In this document: piece by piece, positions 9,980 to 17,705 of the stretch
How positions within the stretch are numbered: position 1 is the first letter of the stretch
How the letters are laid out: each line of letters begins with the position of its first letter
Assembly (NCBI RefSeq): GCF_000469135.2
Contig: NZ_CP048117.1
Span: forward strand, 1,153,501 to 1,217,500
Length of the DNA: 64,000 nucleotides
Source: Bacillus sp. SB49
GTDB lineage: Bacteria; Bacillota; Bacilli; Bacillales; Halobacillaceae
Direction: 5' to 3'
Program-made: the position numbers and the translations under genes
Notes under the pieces: generated by a model
Database searches by the model: none
What the model was told of the DNA's origin: nothing
Seen by the model: the letters and a program-made list of their open reading frames with translations, nothing else

Positions 9980-11227
9980 ATGTTGAACAAGGAAGTAGGA
10001 AATATAGATCCGTTGGAAACAAAACCTGATGCTTTAAAAAAGACGAATCTAAAACTGTCAGAAGGGGTTGCAATTATCGTAGGAGCAGATGTCGGAGCCG
10101 GAATACTGAGCCTCGCGTTCGGTGCAAAGAACGCAGGATGGCCTGTGCTGCTGTTTTGGGTCGTTGTAGCAGGAACGTTGACGACGGTTTCCATGCTGTA
10201 CATTGCGGAAACGGCCCTTCGGACGAAAAAACCCCTCCAGCTCAGCGGGCTAGCTGAAAAATATGTAGGAAAGATCGGCTCGTGGCTCATGTTTTTATCA
10301 GTTCTGGTCAATTCATTAGGTGCCTTGATTGCGTATACAGCAGGAAGCGGAAATATATTAGCCGAATTTCTTAACATTCCTTCCAGTTTAGGGAGTCTTC
10401 TTTTCTTCCTCCCTGCAGTAATTGTCATCTGGTTTGGATTGAAAGCGACAGGAATAGCCGAGAAAATCATTATTGCCGGCATGTCTGTCCTCGTTCTTAT
10501 TTTAGTTGTTGCTTCCTTCTTAGCCCCAACATTTGAAGCCAGTTTCCTTGCGTTTGCGGATATCACTTTTGCTATTCCGGTGTTCAGTTTAGCAATCTTC
10601 GCTTTCATCGCACAATATACTGTCCCAGAGCTTGCACGAGGCTATTCGTCTAAGGAAAATGTGAAGAACCTGCCGAGAGCAATCATTATTGGGATGCTTA
10701 TCTCTGGTATATTCATGGCATTGATCCCGATGGCTGCCCTCGGATTGACGGGACCGGATAATGTGACAGAAGTCGTGACTATTGCTTGGGCAGAGGCTTT
10801 AGGGACATGGGCTTTCTTCACGGCCAATGGTTTTGCCTTGTTGGCCATGCTGACATCGTTCTGGGCAATCGGTGGAAGTTTCCTTACCAATATTGTCGAT
10901 ATGTTTAAATTCCCATCTGAATGGGATGTGAAGTACCGACTCATTTCCCTTGCATTTGTTGCGGTTCCACCGTTCGTGATTGCTTATAGTGGGGTGATCG
11001 GGTTCGTCGATGCTATATCCATCGCGGGTGCTTTTGCTGGTGTGATCATGGCAGTTCTCCCGGTTATTATGATCAACAAAGCCAGAAAAGTGGGGGAGAA
11101 AGAGCCGGAATGGAACTGTGGACGTCTAGCCCACCCTGCTATTCAATCTTTACTCATTCTCTTATTCAGCGGTGCCGCCCTTTATACTTTCTTGAGTTTG
11201 TTTGAAGTATTGCCGAAGGGATGGTAA
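9980..11227 (+). CDS. Amino acid permease of the aromatic/hydroxy amino acid (HAAAP-like) type
   Basis: 415 residues with about 11 transmembrane helices. The first helix contains the unwound glycine motif GADVGAGILSLAFG, seen in the APC-superfamily branch that holds TyrP/Mtr and SdaC. It is an integral plasma-membrane importer, presumably proton or sodium coupled. The ATG at 9980 follows AAAGGAG with 7-nt spacing. As the last gene of the amidase-aspartase operon it most likely imports the operon's substrate. Specificity is not evident from the sequence. Confidence 0.8.
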   Translation: MLNKEVGNIDPLETKPDALKKTNLKLSEGVAIIVGADVGAGILSLAFGAKNAGWPVLLFWVVVAGTLTTVSMLYIAETALRTKKPLQLSGLAEKYVGKIGSWLMFLSVLVNSLGALIAYTAGSGNILAEFLNIPSSLGSLLFFLPAVIVIWFGLKATGIAEKIIIAGMSVLVLILVVASFLAPTFEASFLAFADITFAIPVFSLAIFAFIAQYTVPELARGYSSKENVKNLPRAIIIGMLISGIFMALIPMAALGLTGPDNVTEVVTIAWAEALGTWAFFTANGFALLAMLTSFWAIGGSFLTNIVDMFKFPSEWDVKYRLISLAFVAVPPFVIAYSGVIGFVDAISIAGAFAGVIMAVLPVIMINKARKVGEKEPEWNCGRLAHPAIQSLLILLFSGAALYTFLSLFEVLPKGW

Positions 11228-11252
11228 TAAAAGGTTGATTGAATGAATGAAG

Positions 11253-11284
11253 TGGACCTTTGCCTGTGGCGAAGGTCTATTTTG
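11253..11284 (+). terminator. Terminator of the amidase-aspartase-permease operon
   Basis: GACCTTTGCC pairs with GGCGAAGGTC around a TGT loop, followed by TATTTTG. Confidence 0.75.
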
Positions 11285-11357
11285 CATAATACTAGAAATT
11301 AAATGAAACATGGTGTAAGTATTGGTTGAAGGAATAATCAGGGATTTATATATTATG

Positions 11358-11399
11358 TTCATGTTTTTGAACATGAAAGGGAACTTGGGCATATACATA
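11358..11399 (+). promoter_or_regulatory. Putative SigK promoter of cotO with an adjacent inverted repeat
   Basis: CATATACAT at 11390-11398 resembles the SigK -10 element (CATAnnnTA), with an AC dinucleotide (11371-11372) 17 nt before it as the minimal -35. The repeat TTCATGTT / AACATGAA overlaps the -35 area and could bind a mother-cell regulator. The assignment relies on the downstream coat gene and on similar elements at cotZ and 12706. Confidence 0.5.
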
Positions 11400-11432
11400 G
11401 AATGATGATCGAATGGAAAAGGAGAGATCCCT

Positions 11433-11972
11433 ATGGCCGAAGAGAAACGCCTTGCACAGCAGCCAATGCTTTATATTGTACAGCCAAAATTGAAGCCGGC
11501 GGAAGTTCCGATGCAAACGAGCTTCCGGACGCAGCGGAAGTCGGTGGACGCGAGTGTGCCATCAGCGGAACCGGCAGCGAAAGAAACATCGGCTCAAGAG
11601 AAAGAGACAAGGATGCGCCGTCAACAAGCACCGCATGTGGAAGAATTGTCGAAGCTGAAGAAGGAGGAGGAACAAGCGCCCGGCGATCCTCCTGCCAGTA
11701 AAGCGGGGCAGGAAGAGAAGCGGACGCCTACGTCGCGGGAACGAAGGCAGGGGTTCCATGAGTTGTCCCTGGAAGAGAAAGTGAACTATTTCTTCAAGCT
11801 TTCTCCCCACGTGCCGAAGATGAAGTGTGAAGTGAAAACAGCGGAAGAGCAGTACAAAGGCTACATCACCGATTATCAGGATGGTATGGTGCATATGAAA
11901 GTGTTCCAGCGGCCGTTCGAGCGGACGGTTCCCTTTGCGGACATTACGGACATCCGTCTTCTCGGTTTCTAA
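11433..11972 (+). CDS. cotO: Spore coat morphogenetic protein CotO
   Basis: 179 residues. The N-terminus contains QPMLYIVQPKLKP, the hallmark of CotO (B. subtilis YjbX). A low-complexity, highly charged middle (about 25-105) follows, then a conserved C-terminal domain with PHVPKMKCEV and a GYITDYQDG segment. CotO helps assemble the outer coat and crust of the spore in the mother cell. The start follows AAAGGAGAG. It converges on cotZ and shares a terminator with it, and its neighbourhood matches B. subtilis. Confidence 0.85.
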   Translation: MAEEKRLAQQPMLYIVQPKLKPAEVPMQTSFRTQRKSVDASVPSAEPAAKETSAQEKETRMRRQQAPHVEELSKLKKEEEQAPGDPPASKAGQEEKRTPTSRERRQGFHELSLEEKVNYFFKLSPHVPKMKCEVKTAEEQYKGYITDYQDGMVHMKVFQRPFERTVPFADITDIRLLGF

Positions 11973-11980
11973 ATGCATAA

Positions 11981-12010
11981 AAAACCGCGCTTTGTGGGCG
12001 CGGTTTTTGT
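11981..12010. terminator. Bidirectional terminator between cotO and cotZ
   Basis: AAAACCGCGC pairs with GCGCGGTTTT, with A and T runs on both sides, so it can end transcription from either gene. Confidence 0.9.
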
Positions 12011-12011
12011 T

Positions 12012-12515
12012 TTATAGTGTGGCTGCTGCCGGCAGACAAGTTACGTGGCAGAAGCAGTTCAAATCAACCGTGATGCAGATTCCGGAAGCGCGCAGGTTGC
12101 GGCAGCTTTGGTCTGCTGGAGATTTAGGATCGCAGTCGTGTTTTCCACGGAAGTCCTCGTCTCCACTCTCTTCGTCATCCCCGCGGTGCCAACGGTCGGC
12201 GAATAGAAGTTCGAGGATTGCACATCCGTCATTGTCTACGGATTTAACGCGGAAGAAGAAGCTTCCTCTTACGTCACAGCCTTCTCCGCTTCGCTTAGAA
12301 CCGTATCCTTTGAAAGGTTTGCATCCATCTTTGCAGTATAGGATGACAGGAACCGTATCGAATCCGGAACCTCCGCCCGTGTCACCTAGAAGATCAGCGA
12401 TTGACTGCTCACAGCTTGTTGTGCAATCATGCATCACATCGTTCTGTGCATCGACGATATCTTTAAGAATATCGATTACACAAGAGCCTGAATCGTAATT
12501 TTTACCACAGCTCAT
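12012..12515 (-). CDS. cotZ: Cysteine-rich spore coat/crust protein, CotY/CotZ family
   Basis: 167 residues with many cysteines in the CotY/CotZ arrangement: MSCGKNYDSGSCV at the start, a DIVDAQN segment, HDCTTSCEQSI, the C-D-V-R-G-S-F-F-F-R core and a final CRNLRASGICITVDLNCFC. These proteins form disulfide-linked lattices that make the spore crust. The ATG at 12515 follows AAAGGGGAAAAT. Only one family member lies here, whereas B. subtilis has cotZ and cotY together, so the choice of symbol is approximate. Confidence 0.82.
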   Translation of the reverse strand: MSCGKNYDSGSCVIDILKDIVDAQNDVMHDCTTSCEQSIADLLGDTGGGSGFDTVPVILYCKDGCKPFKGYGSKRSGEGCDVRGSFFFRVKSVDNDGCAILELLFADRWHRGDDEESGDEDFRGKHDCDPKSPADQSCRNLRASGICITVDLNCFCHVTCLPAAATL

Positions 12516-12558
12516 TATTATTTTCCCCTTTCCATACGCATTGACGTATCGTCTTTAC

Positions 12559-12587
12559 TACAATATGTCGGTGCGCTTTGTCGGTGT
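12559..12587 (-). promoter_or_regulatory. Putative SigK promoter of cotZ
   Basis: On the minus strand CATATTGTA (12567-12559) fits the SigK -10 consensus CATAnnnTA, with an AC about 16 nt before it. Distance to the start codon is about 45 nt. Confidence 0.5.
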
Positions 12588-12667
12588 GGGCATTTGACCC
12601 TTTTCAACAAAACGGCAAGTTTTTTTCCATGGATGGGCAGACGACTATACTCAATCAGGGCAAACGC

Positions 12668-12676
12668 CATAGATTA
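12668..12676 (+). promoter_or_regulatory. Putative SigK -10 element upstream of the 12706 gene
   Basis: CATAGATTA fits CATAnnnTA exactly, with an AC 17 nt upstream (12649-12650). It lies 30 nt before the start codon of a small gene among coat genes. Confidence 0.45.
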
Positions 12677-12705
12677 ACAGTGAATTCGAATAAGGAGTGA
12701 ATGGA

Positions 12706-12954
12706 ATGTCTGAAAAGAAAAAGGTCATCCATGTGAAGGATCTTATCATTAAAGCAGATAACGTCATCATCGAACCACAGCACCATCGTCCTGACCACCA
12801 CGGTCAAAAGGACAGAGACGATTTCGTCGATCCATTTTTCGGGGGACGCCGGCATAGAGAAGAGGCTGCAGAAGAAAGCAGCTCCAGAGAAAAACACCAT
12901 AAAAAAGAAGATGATGAATCTTCAGATCGCCGCGGAGGATTCCGCTGGTTCTGA
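12706..12954 (+). CDS. Small charged protein in the coat cluster, unknown function
   Basis: 82 residues, very hydrophilic. The N-terminal third (KVIHVKDLIIKADNVIIEPQ) looks like a beta-rich element, followed by a His/Asp-rich part (HHRPDHHGQKDRDDF) and a charged Glu/Ser/Lys tail that ends RGGFRWF. I do not recognise the family. The ATG at 12706 has AAGGAG at 8 nt; a GTG at 12697 lies inside that site. The SigK-like -10, the location between cotZ and yjcA, and the low complexity suggest a minor coat or crust protein; this is inference. Confidence 0.65.
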   Translation: MSEKKKVIHVKDLIIKADNVIIEPQHHRPDHHGQKDRDDFVDPFFGGRRHREEAAEESSSREKHHKKEDDESSDRRGGFRWF

Positions 12955-12971
12955 TCCGTTTCGGTTTGTCG

Positions 12972-12999
12972 GCCACTACCAAAAGCGTAGTGGCTTTTT
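12972..12999 (+). terminator. Terminator after the 12706 gene
   Basis: GCCACTAC pairs with GTAGTGGC, followed by TTTTTC. Confidence 0.85.
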
Positions 13000-13022
13000 C
13001 TTCATGGAGAGGATGAAGGTAT

Positions 13023-13349
13023 ATGTTAAGTGTGTTTGAATTTCTGTTGATCGGTCTGGCCAGCTTCCGTTTGACCCGTTTGTTGGTCGCGGACTATATC
13101 TTTGAATGGCTCCGGAAACCGTTTATGGAAACAAAAATCGTCAAGAATGAAGAGGGAATCGAGGAAGAGTGGATTGAACCGAAAGGGTTTATCGGGGAAG
13201 GTCTCAGCTGCCAGTGGTGTGTCGGTGTCTGGTCCTCGCTGCTAATGCTTCTCTTCTATATGATTGTTCCTTACGGAGAATGGCTCATCTGGCTGTTAGC
13301 CGTCGCCGGGATCCAGTCGATGTTGTACCTGTGGACCGATCGGCTGTGA
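13023..13349 (+). CDS. yjcA: DUF1360 sporulation-associated membrane protein (YjcA-like)
   Basis: 108 residues. It has an N-terminal helix (LSVFEFLLIGLASFRLTRLL), a soluble loop, a C-x2-C motif in LSCQWCVGVW, and two further helices. This is the DUF1360 pattern, whose conserved FRLTRL and CxxCxGVW motifs occur in B. subtilis YjcA, a small membrane protein encoded beside the coat genes. Biochemical function is unknown. The next gene overlaps its stop codon by 4 nt. Confidence 0.75.
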   Translation: MLSVFEFLLIGLASFRLTRLLVADYIFEWLRKPFMETKIVKNEEGIEEEWIEPKGFIGEGLSCQWCVGVWSSLLMLLFYMIVPYGEWLIWLLAVAGIQSMLYLWTDRL

Positions 13350-13564
13350 GTGAGGAAAAAAAGGATAAGACGTTATTTGATGTATTGCAGGAAATAAATA
13401 TGGAAACGTCGAAAAACTATGGCATCATCCGTCAACCGGAGAAGAAATTCGGCCAGTGGGAGAAGGACTTCCAAGCCTGGGAGGGGCGCTTCGATAAGCG
13501 GATGACGGACATGGAAGCTTTCCTGAATAAGCAAATAGGAAAAATGGAAGGGTTCTTTGAGTGA
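13346..13564 (+). CDS. Small hypothetical protein coupled to yjcA
   Basis: 72 residues from the GTG at 13346, which overlaps the yjcA stop (GTGA). The sequence is highly charged and helical, with Trp-containing heptad-like stretches (FGQWEKDFQAWEGRF, MTDMEAFLNKQIGKMEGFF), suggesting a short coiled coil. There is no clear Shine-Dalgarno, so expression likely depends on coupling to yjcA. I do not recognise the family. Confidence 0.6.
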   Translation: MSEEKKDKTLFDVLQEINMETSKNYGIIRQPEKKFGQWEKDFQAWEGRFDKRMTDMEAFLNKQIGKMEGFFE

Positions 13565-13610
13565 GTAGCATAGGCGGAATGCGGGTATAGAAAGAAAAGG
13601 AGGGAGCAGG

Positions 13611-13898
13611 ATGGGATATATTCTGCCGGTCCATTTCTATCAGTATCAGGATTATCAGGAACGGGTCGTGGAAGCACACCGGACTTCATATGGCATAGAG
13701 AAGGTTTTTCAGGCGGACCTCGCATCAAAGCTCCGACACGGTGATCATCCGGAGGTAGAAAAGCAGAAGTATGAACCGCTCTCAACGCTATACACATCCG
13801 GCCGCTTTCATGCATCCGAGCAGCCGTCTCCGAAGAAAGTGGAGAATGTTTTCTCGGAAATGACAGGAAAAGGACGCCGTTTCAGCGAAGAAGTATGA
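13611..13898 (+). CDS. Hypothetical protein, 95 residues
   Basis: Begins MGYILPVHFYQYQDYQERV after a very strong AAAAGGAGGGAG site. It is soluble and basic, with a Tyr/Gln/Glu-rich start and no membrane segment or motif that I can assign. It lies between the yjcA-linked gene and a metallo-hydrolase, probably in the same transcript as the former (46-nt gap). Confidence 0.6.
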   Translation: MGYILPVHFYQYQDYQERVVEAHRTSYGIEKVFQADLASKLRHGDHPEVEKQKYEPLSTLYTSGRFHASEQPSPKKVENVFSEMTGKGRRFSEEV

Positions 13899-13920
13899 AA
13901 ACGCTGAAAGGGTGGAGGAC

Positions 13921-14832
13921 GTGTCATTTACTGCGATGAACGACCATTGTTTCTACTGGAAAGGTTCCGTCAATATCGGCTATGTAAATAAAGGGGAGAG
14001 TGGCCTGCTTATAGACGCGGGACTCGACCGCTCTTCTATAAAAAAGGTGCTCAAGGAGATCAGGAAAAGGGATCTTCCATTGACGCACCTTTTTATTACG
14101 CACGCACACGCGGATCATTACGGAGGCGCATCGTATGTGCAGGAACAGTATGATGTCCATACGATGGCTGCTCCGCTTGAAGAGGCTGTCTTACGCTATC
14201 CGCAGCTGGAGCCGCTCTATTTGTCCGGTGGCAACGATCCGGTTCCAGAGCTCAATAATAAGTTTCTGCAGGGACCGCCAGTTCGGATAGACGATGTGGT
14301 AGGTGCAGGGAAATTTCCAATAGGGGAGATGGAAGGGGAGGCGTTTTTTCTTCCGGGCCACAGCTATCATCAGCTCGGTATTAAAGTGGAAGGGGTGTTA
14401 TATGCGGCCGACAGCTATTTCGGCATCGATACCTTACATAAGCACAAAATCCCTTATTTAACAGATGCACATGCTGCTTTGGAGAGTCTTCGGCAGCTTC
14501 GGGATATCCCATGTGAAGGATCCCTTCCGGGGCACGGGGAGTATGAAACAGATCATACGGCTGTAATCGATGCAAATATCGCCTATCATGAAGGAATTCT
14601 CCATTGGCTGCATCGATTTATCAGAGGCCGTGACGGAGTATCCCAGGAAGAGGTGATCACGGCGATGTGCAGCCGGTACGAAGTGGAAACGAAGGGGCTT
14701 TCCCAGTTTCTTTTATATCGGACGGCCGTAACGGCCTATTTGATCGGATTAAAAAAAGCGGGCCTCATCGAGGACCGCGTGGAGGGGAACCGCTGGATGT
14801 TCCACTCTGCTTCACATGCTGAGAATATATAA
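13921..14832 (+). CDS. MBL-fold metallo-hydrolase
   Basis: About 303 residues. The zinc-binding motif THAHADHYGG lies near residue 60, with later histidines in FLPGHSYHQLG and SLPGHGEYETDH, and aspartate in VLYAADSYFG. This is the glyoxalase-II-like metallo-beta-lactamase fold; the C-terminal about 80 residues resemble the winged-helix tail of that subfamily. Substrate unknown. GTG codons at 13912 and 13921 are both possible; 13921 is chosen because AAAGGG lies 9 nt upstream. Its 3' end overlaps the convergent DUF421 gene by 21 nt. Confidence 0.8.
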   Translation: MSFTAMNDHCFYWKGSVNIGYVNKGESGLLIDAGLDRSSIKKVLKEIRKRDLPLTHLFITHAHADHYGGASYVQEQYDVHTMAAPLEEAVLRYPQLEPLYLSGGNDPVPELNNKFLQGPPVRIDDVVGAGKFPIGEMEGEAFFLPGHSYHQLGIKVEGVLYAADSYFGIDTLHKHKIPYLTDAHAALESLRQLRDIPCEGSLPGHGEYETDHTAVIDANIAYHEGILHWLHRFIRGRDGVSQEEVITAMCSRYEVETKGLSQFLLYRTAVTAYLIGLKKAGLIEDRVEGNRWMFHSASHAENI

Positions 14833-15489
14833 CTGTTTGTCGCCGTCTGTATACTCTGCATACATGATTTCCTTAGGCTCGTTGTAATTCTGTGCCTTCA
14901 GCTGGCGTTCGAGCCAGGCTTCGTCAAAACCAGCTTCCATCAGGTTGTCCCATATAATCTCACCGTCGCTGATGATTGTCCTCGGCAGCGGCACCTCTTC
15001 CGGTGTCAGTTTCATATCGTCCCTCGTCACGTTCTGAAACTGTGATGCTTTCAAAACTGACATCGTACCGTCCGTTTCCAAAAGAGCATACTGGACTTCC
15101 TTCATGGAAAACACGTCTTTCGAACGAAGCAGGTGTTGGAGCTGGTCGAGGTCGAGTTTGTTTTTCTTCAACTGCTCTCTGTCGATTTTTCCTTTGTAGA
15201 TGATCAGGGAGGGCATACCTTCAAGCAGTTTCCTTGTCCCTTTGAACTTCTCTGTGATGATTTCCGTCGTATAGATAAGAATGCTCCATAAGAGGATGGC
15301 ATACCCGATATCAAGGACGCCGACTTCCGGATCATAGAGAGCATTACCGACCAGCTCCCCTAGGACAAGAGCCGCGATGAAGTCGAACGCCGTAATCTGT
15401 GTAATTTGGGATTTACCGAGTACTTTTGTCATGATGAAGAGGGCGACAAAGCCGAACAGTGTTTCTATTGTGATGTTTATATAATCCAT
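14812..15489 (-). CDS. DUF421 membrane protein (YetF/YkjA family)
   Basis: 225 residues with three N-terminal helices (about 5-85) and a soluble C-terminal domain. The segment KVLGKSQITQITAFDFIAALVLGELVGNAL is the DUF421 signature (stated here only to identify it, positions about 22-50). Members in Bacillus are spore or vegetative membrane proteins; some are implicated in spore inner-membrane properties. The start ATG at 15489 is preceded by AAGGG at a long spacing. It converges on and overlaps the metallo-hydrolase gene. Confidence 0.8.
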   Translation of the reverse strand: MDYINITIETLFGFVALFIMTKVLGKSQITQITAFDFIAALVLGELVGNALYDPEVGVLDIGYAILLWSILIYTTEIITEKFKGTRKLLEGMPSLIIYKGKIDREQLKKNKLDLDQLQHLLRSKDVFSMKEVQYALLETDGTMSVLKASQFQNVTRDDMKLTPEEVPLPRTIISDGEIIWDNLMEAGFDEAWLERQLKAQNYNEPKEIMYAEYTDGDKQLYILSM

Positions 15490-15570
15490 ATTGTCACGAT
15501 CCCTTATAACTTCTTATACGCTCCATTGTAGTCAAAAAAATGTATGCTTAAACAGAAGTAGAAGGCAAAA

Positions 15571-15600
15571 GAAAAGCCGCCGGGAAAGGCGGCTTTTTCT
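15571..15600. terminator. Bidirectional terminator, mainly for the yjcH-yjcG-yjcF operon
   Basis: AAAAGCCGCC pairs with GGCGGCTTTT around GGGAAA. Read on the minus strand it directly follows the yjcF stop. Confidence 0.8.
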
Positions 15601-16024
15601 AGCTTAGTTTTTTGACCATGGTCACGTGCGGGATGCCGGCATCCATGAACTCCCCGGATATGGTGACATATCCTAACGATTCATAAAATTTCTCTGCCTG
15701 GGTCTGTGCATTCAATTTCGCTTTGTCGTACGCGTATTCACGCGTCACGGCTTCCATTTCTTCGATCATCTTTTTGCCGTATGAACGGCCGCGCTGATCT
15801 TTCATGACACAGATTCGCTCGAGCTTCCCATACCCGTTCACGAAGCGGAGTCTGGACGCGGCGACTGGTTCTCCGCTCTCATATCCGACGAAGTGAATCG
15901 CCGATTCTTCCAATTCGTCAATCTCCAATTCCTCCGGGACGTGCTGTTCCTCTACGAAAACCGTGCGCCTGACATAATAAGCATCCTGACGCTGGCTGTC
16001 TTTGGTGACTTTAACGATGTCCAT
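15599..16024 (-). CDS. yjcF: GNAT-family N-acetyltransferase (YjcF-like)
   Basis: 141 residues with the GNAT acetyl-CoA site: ASRLRFVNGYGKLERICVMKDQRGRSYGKKM holds the V/I-x-x-x-x-R-G-x-x-x-G-x-x loop (about 74-95), then AQTQAEKFYESLGY. It would acetylate an amine; the substrate is unknown. The ATG at 16024 is chosen over a TTG three bases earlier because AAGGGTGATC sits at the right distance. It is the last gene of an operon whose order yjcH-yjcG-yjcF matches B. subtilis. Confidence 0.85.
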   Translation of the reverse strand: MDIVKVTKDSQRQDAYYVRRTVFVEEQHVPEELEIDELEESAIHFVGYESGEPVAASRLRFVNGYGKLERICVMKDQRGRSYGKKMIEEMEAVTREYAYDKAKLNAQTQAEKFYESLGYVTISGEFMDAGIPHVTMVKKLS

Positions 16025-16033
16025 CAAAGCAGA

Positions 16034-16549
16034 TCACCCTTGGCCGAGGCGGAACGTTTCATAAACGCTCCATGCACCGTTTTCTAATTGATAAAGAAGC
16101 TGGAAGCGGTCCACTTCATCCTTAAGATCGAATTTAAGCATACGCAGGCTGCCGTATACATCAGAGAATTCCTCATCCGAAAGCTTCTGGGCGATCGTGA
16201 TGTGCGGAACGAATTGATACGCACGCTCTTCCGGCATCTGGCCGGCATGTAGTTTATCGTTCAAAGCGAAGATCTCTTCGGATGGATCGATCTTCAAATA
16301 AATAGTATTGGTCACCGGTGAAAAAGAGCTGACTTTATAGACGCCGTAGGAGAAAGGCTGTGTTTCTTTAGCGATTTCCTTCAATTCAGGGATGATGATG
16401 TTTTCAATTTCCGCCTCATCCGCTTCAAACGGCTCCTTCATCGTAATGTGCGGGGGAACAAGCGCATAATGGGGATCGTAACGCTTGCGGTAAGAATTCG
16501 CCACATCCTGGACTTTTTTCGATGGAAAAACTGCAATGCCGTATTTCAT
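16034..16549 (-). CDS. yjcG: 2H-phosphoesterase / 2'-5' RNA ligase-like protein (YjcG)
   Basis: 171 residues, the same length as B. subtilis YjcG. The two catalytic H-x-T motifs are visible as VPPHITMKEP and FVPHITIAQKL. 2H enzymes cleave or form 2',5'- or cyclic phosphodiester bonds in RNA or nucleotides; the physiological substrate is unknown. The ATG at 16549 follows AGGAGGG, so an upstream in-frame start at 16588 is rejected. It lies between yjcH and yjcF on one transcript. Confidence 0.87.
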   Translation of the reverse strand: MKYGIAVFPSKKVQDVANSYRKRYDPHYALVPPHITMKEPFEADEAEIENIIIPELKEIAKETQPFSYGVYKVSSFSPVTNTIYLKIDPSEEIFALNDKLHAGQMPEERAYQFVPHITIAQKLSDEEFSDVYGSLRMLKFDLKDEVDRFQLLYQLENGAWSVYETFRLGQG

Positions 16550-16587
16550 TAGGCTAACCCTCCTGATTCTTCCTTTATATGTTTCCA

Positions 16588-17316
16588 TTATTCTTTCCCA
16601 AACATGTTCAACAAAGCACGTTCAAAATCCTGCTGCCAAGAGCCCCATGTATGATCTCCGTCCAATTCATGATACGTATAGCTGAGCGGCTGACGTTCAA
16701 GAAAGTCGCGGAGCTCGCGGTTCGGAGTAAGGAAATCCAGCGTGTCTCCATCTGTCGTGACAACGGATGTTTCTTCCTTGCCGATTGTATGGTCGATCGT
16801 AAGCGCGGAGAAGTCGCGGGCAGACGCCAGTACCTCCATTACATGCTCATCCACATAAGGACTCTGTGCAATAACATTACCGAAAATATTCGGAAACTTG
16901 GCTGCCGTCATCAAGCCGAGCGTGCCGGCAAGCGAATCTCCGGCAAGCGTGCGTCCACGGCCCATATGGTAGCCGGGGAGCTCTTCATCAAGAAACGGAA
17001 CGACTTCCCGAATGAGAAAATTCACATAATCGCCCTGACGTGAACCGTCCGGATGATACTTTTCACGGCGGTCGTACTTATCCTGATAATGGATGCCGAT
17101 GAAAATCGTATTCTCTATCCGGTTGTCGCGGTGCAGCTTATCACTGAGTGTCGCCGCCCGTCCCATTTGGAAGTAGTCGTTTCCATCCTGCATGATACAG
17201 AAATGGTATTTATACAAGGAGGAGAAATTCTTCGGCTTGTACACCTTCAGCTTCATCGTCTCCTGTAAGTAGACACTTTCTATTTCATACTCTGTCATGG
17301 ATCCTTCCCTACCCAT
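16588..17316 (-). CDS. yjcH: Alpha/beta-hydrolase esterase (YjcH-like)
   Basis: 242 residues of the Esterase-D/enterochelin esterase type. The nucleophile elbow is LAGDSLAGTLG, and the catalytic histidine is in ELDGDHTWGSW. A cytoplasmic carboxylesterase is expected; substrate unknown. The ATG at 17316 follows GAGGAGGTG with good spacing; a second ATG at 17298 with GGAAGG is possible. A hairpin (GGGAAATT/AATTTCCC, 17340-17362) lies in its leader. Confidence 0.85.
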   Translation of the reverse strand: MGREGSMTEYEIESVYLQETMKLKVYKPKNFSSLYKYHFCIMQDGNDYFQMGRAATLSDKLHRDNRIENTIFIGIHYQDKYDRREKYHPDGSRQGDYVNFLIREVVPFLDEELPGYHMGRGRTLAGDSLAGTLGLMTAAKFPNIFGNVIAQSPYVDEHVMEVLASARDFSALTIDHTIGKEETSVVTTDGDTLDFLTPNRELRDFLERQPLSYTYHELDGDHTWGSWQQDFERALLNMFGKE

Positions 17317-17339
17317 ATTCCAGCCACCTCCTCACAACA

Positions 17340-17362
17340 GGGAAATTCACAAAAAATTTCCC
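17340..17362 (-). promoter_or_regulatory. Leader hairpin upstream of yjcH
   Basis: GGGAAATT and AATTTCCC form a perfect 8-bp stem with a 7-nt loop about 25 nt before the yjcH start, next to its Shine-Dalgarno. It may affect mRNA stability or translation; no regulator is evident. Confidence 0.35.
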
Positions 17363-17498
17363 TTCCTATATCCAATGTAAACGTGTTCTCACTTATTTTA
17401 TCATACTATTGTGTAAAAAGTTGAATGGAAGAGAAAGGAGGATTTAATAGAGGAAAAGAAGGGAATTTACATTTTGTTAAAAATATTTTTAATATCCG

Positions 17499-17527
17499 TT
17501 GACATCTTTCTCGATCCATAGTATATT
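17499..17527 (+). promoter_or_regulatory. SigA promoter of tRNA-Val
   Basis: TTGACA (17499-17504), a 17-nt spacer and TATATT (17522-17527), about 40 nt before the tRNA. Confidence 0.85.
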
Positions 17528-17567
17528 ATTACTTGTCAGCAGGAAACGCCGACAAAATACTACATAC

Positions 17568-17640
17568 GATTCCGTAGCTCAGCTGGGAGAGCGCCACCTT
17601 GACAGGGTGGAGGTCGTTGGTTCGAGCCCAATCGGAATCA
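17568..17640 (+). tRNA. tRNA-Val (anticodon GAC)
   Basis: A 73-nt cloverleaf. The acceptor arm GATTCCG pairs with CGGAATC, the anticodon arm CCACC-TTGACAG-GGTGG shows GAC, and the T loop contains GGTTCGAGCC. The 3' CCA is not encoded. The gene stands alone instead of in a tRNA cluster. GAC reads GUC and GUU valine codons. Confidence 0.95.
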
Positions 17641-17655
17641 TCTTACAAAGTGCTG

Positions 17656-17705
17656 GAATGGCGCAGTTTCTCAAAAAGGAGAGGCTGCGTCATTTCTATT
17701 TATTT
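17656..17705 (+). terminator. Probable terminator of tRNA-Val
   Basis: AATGGCGCAG pairs imperfectly with CTGCGTCATT, followed by a T-rich stretch. From here to 17902 I see no gene. Confidence 0.55.

Noticed and set aside
11935-12498. 187-codon frame on the plus strand through cotZ
   Set aside because: Antisense to the cysteine-rich coat gene and crossing the cotO terminator; no start signal.
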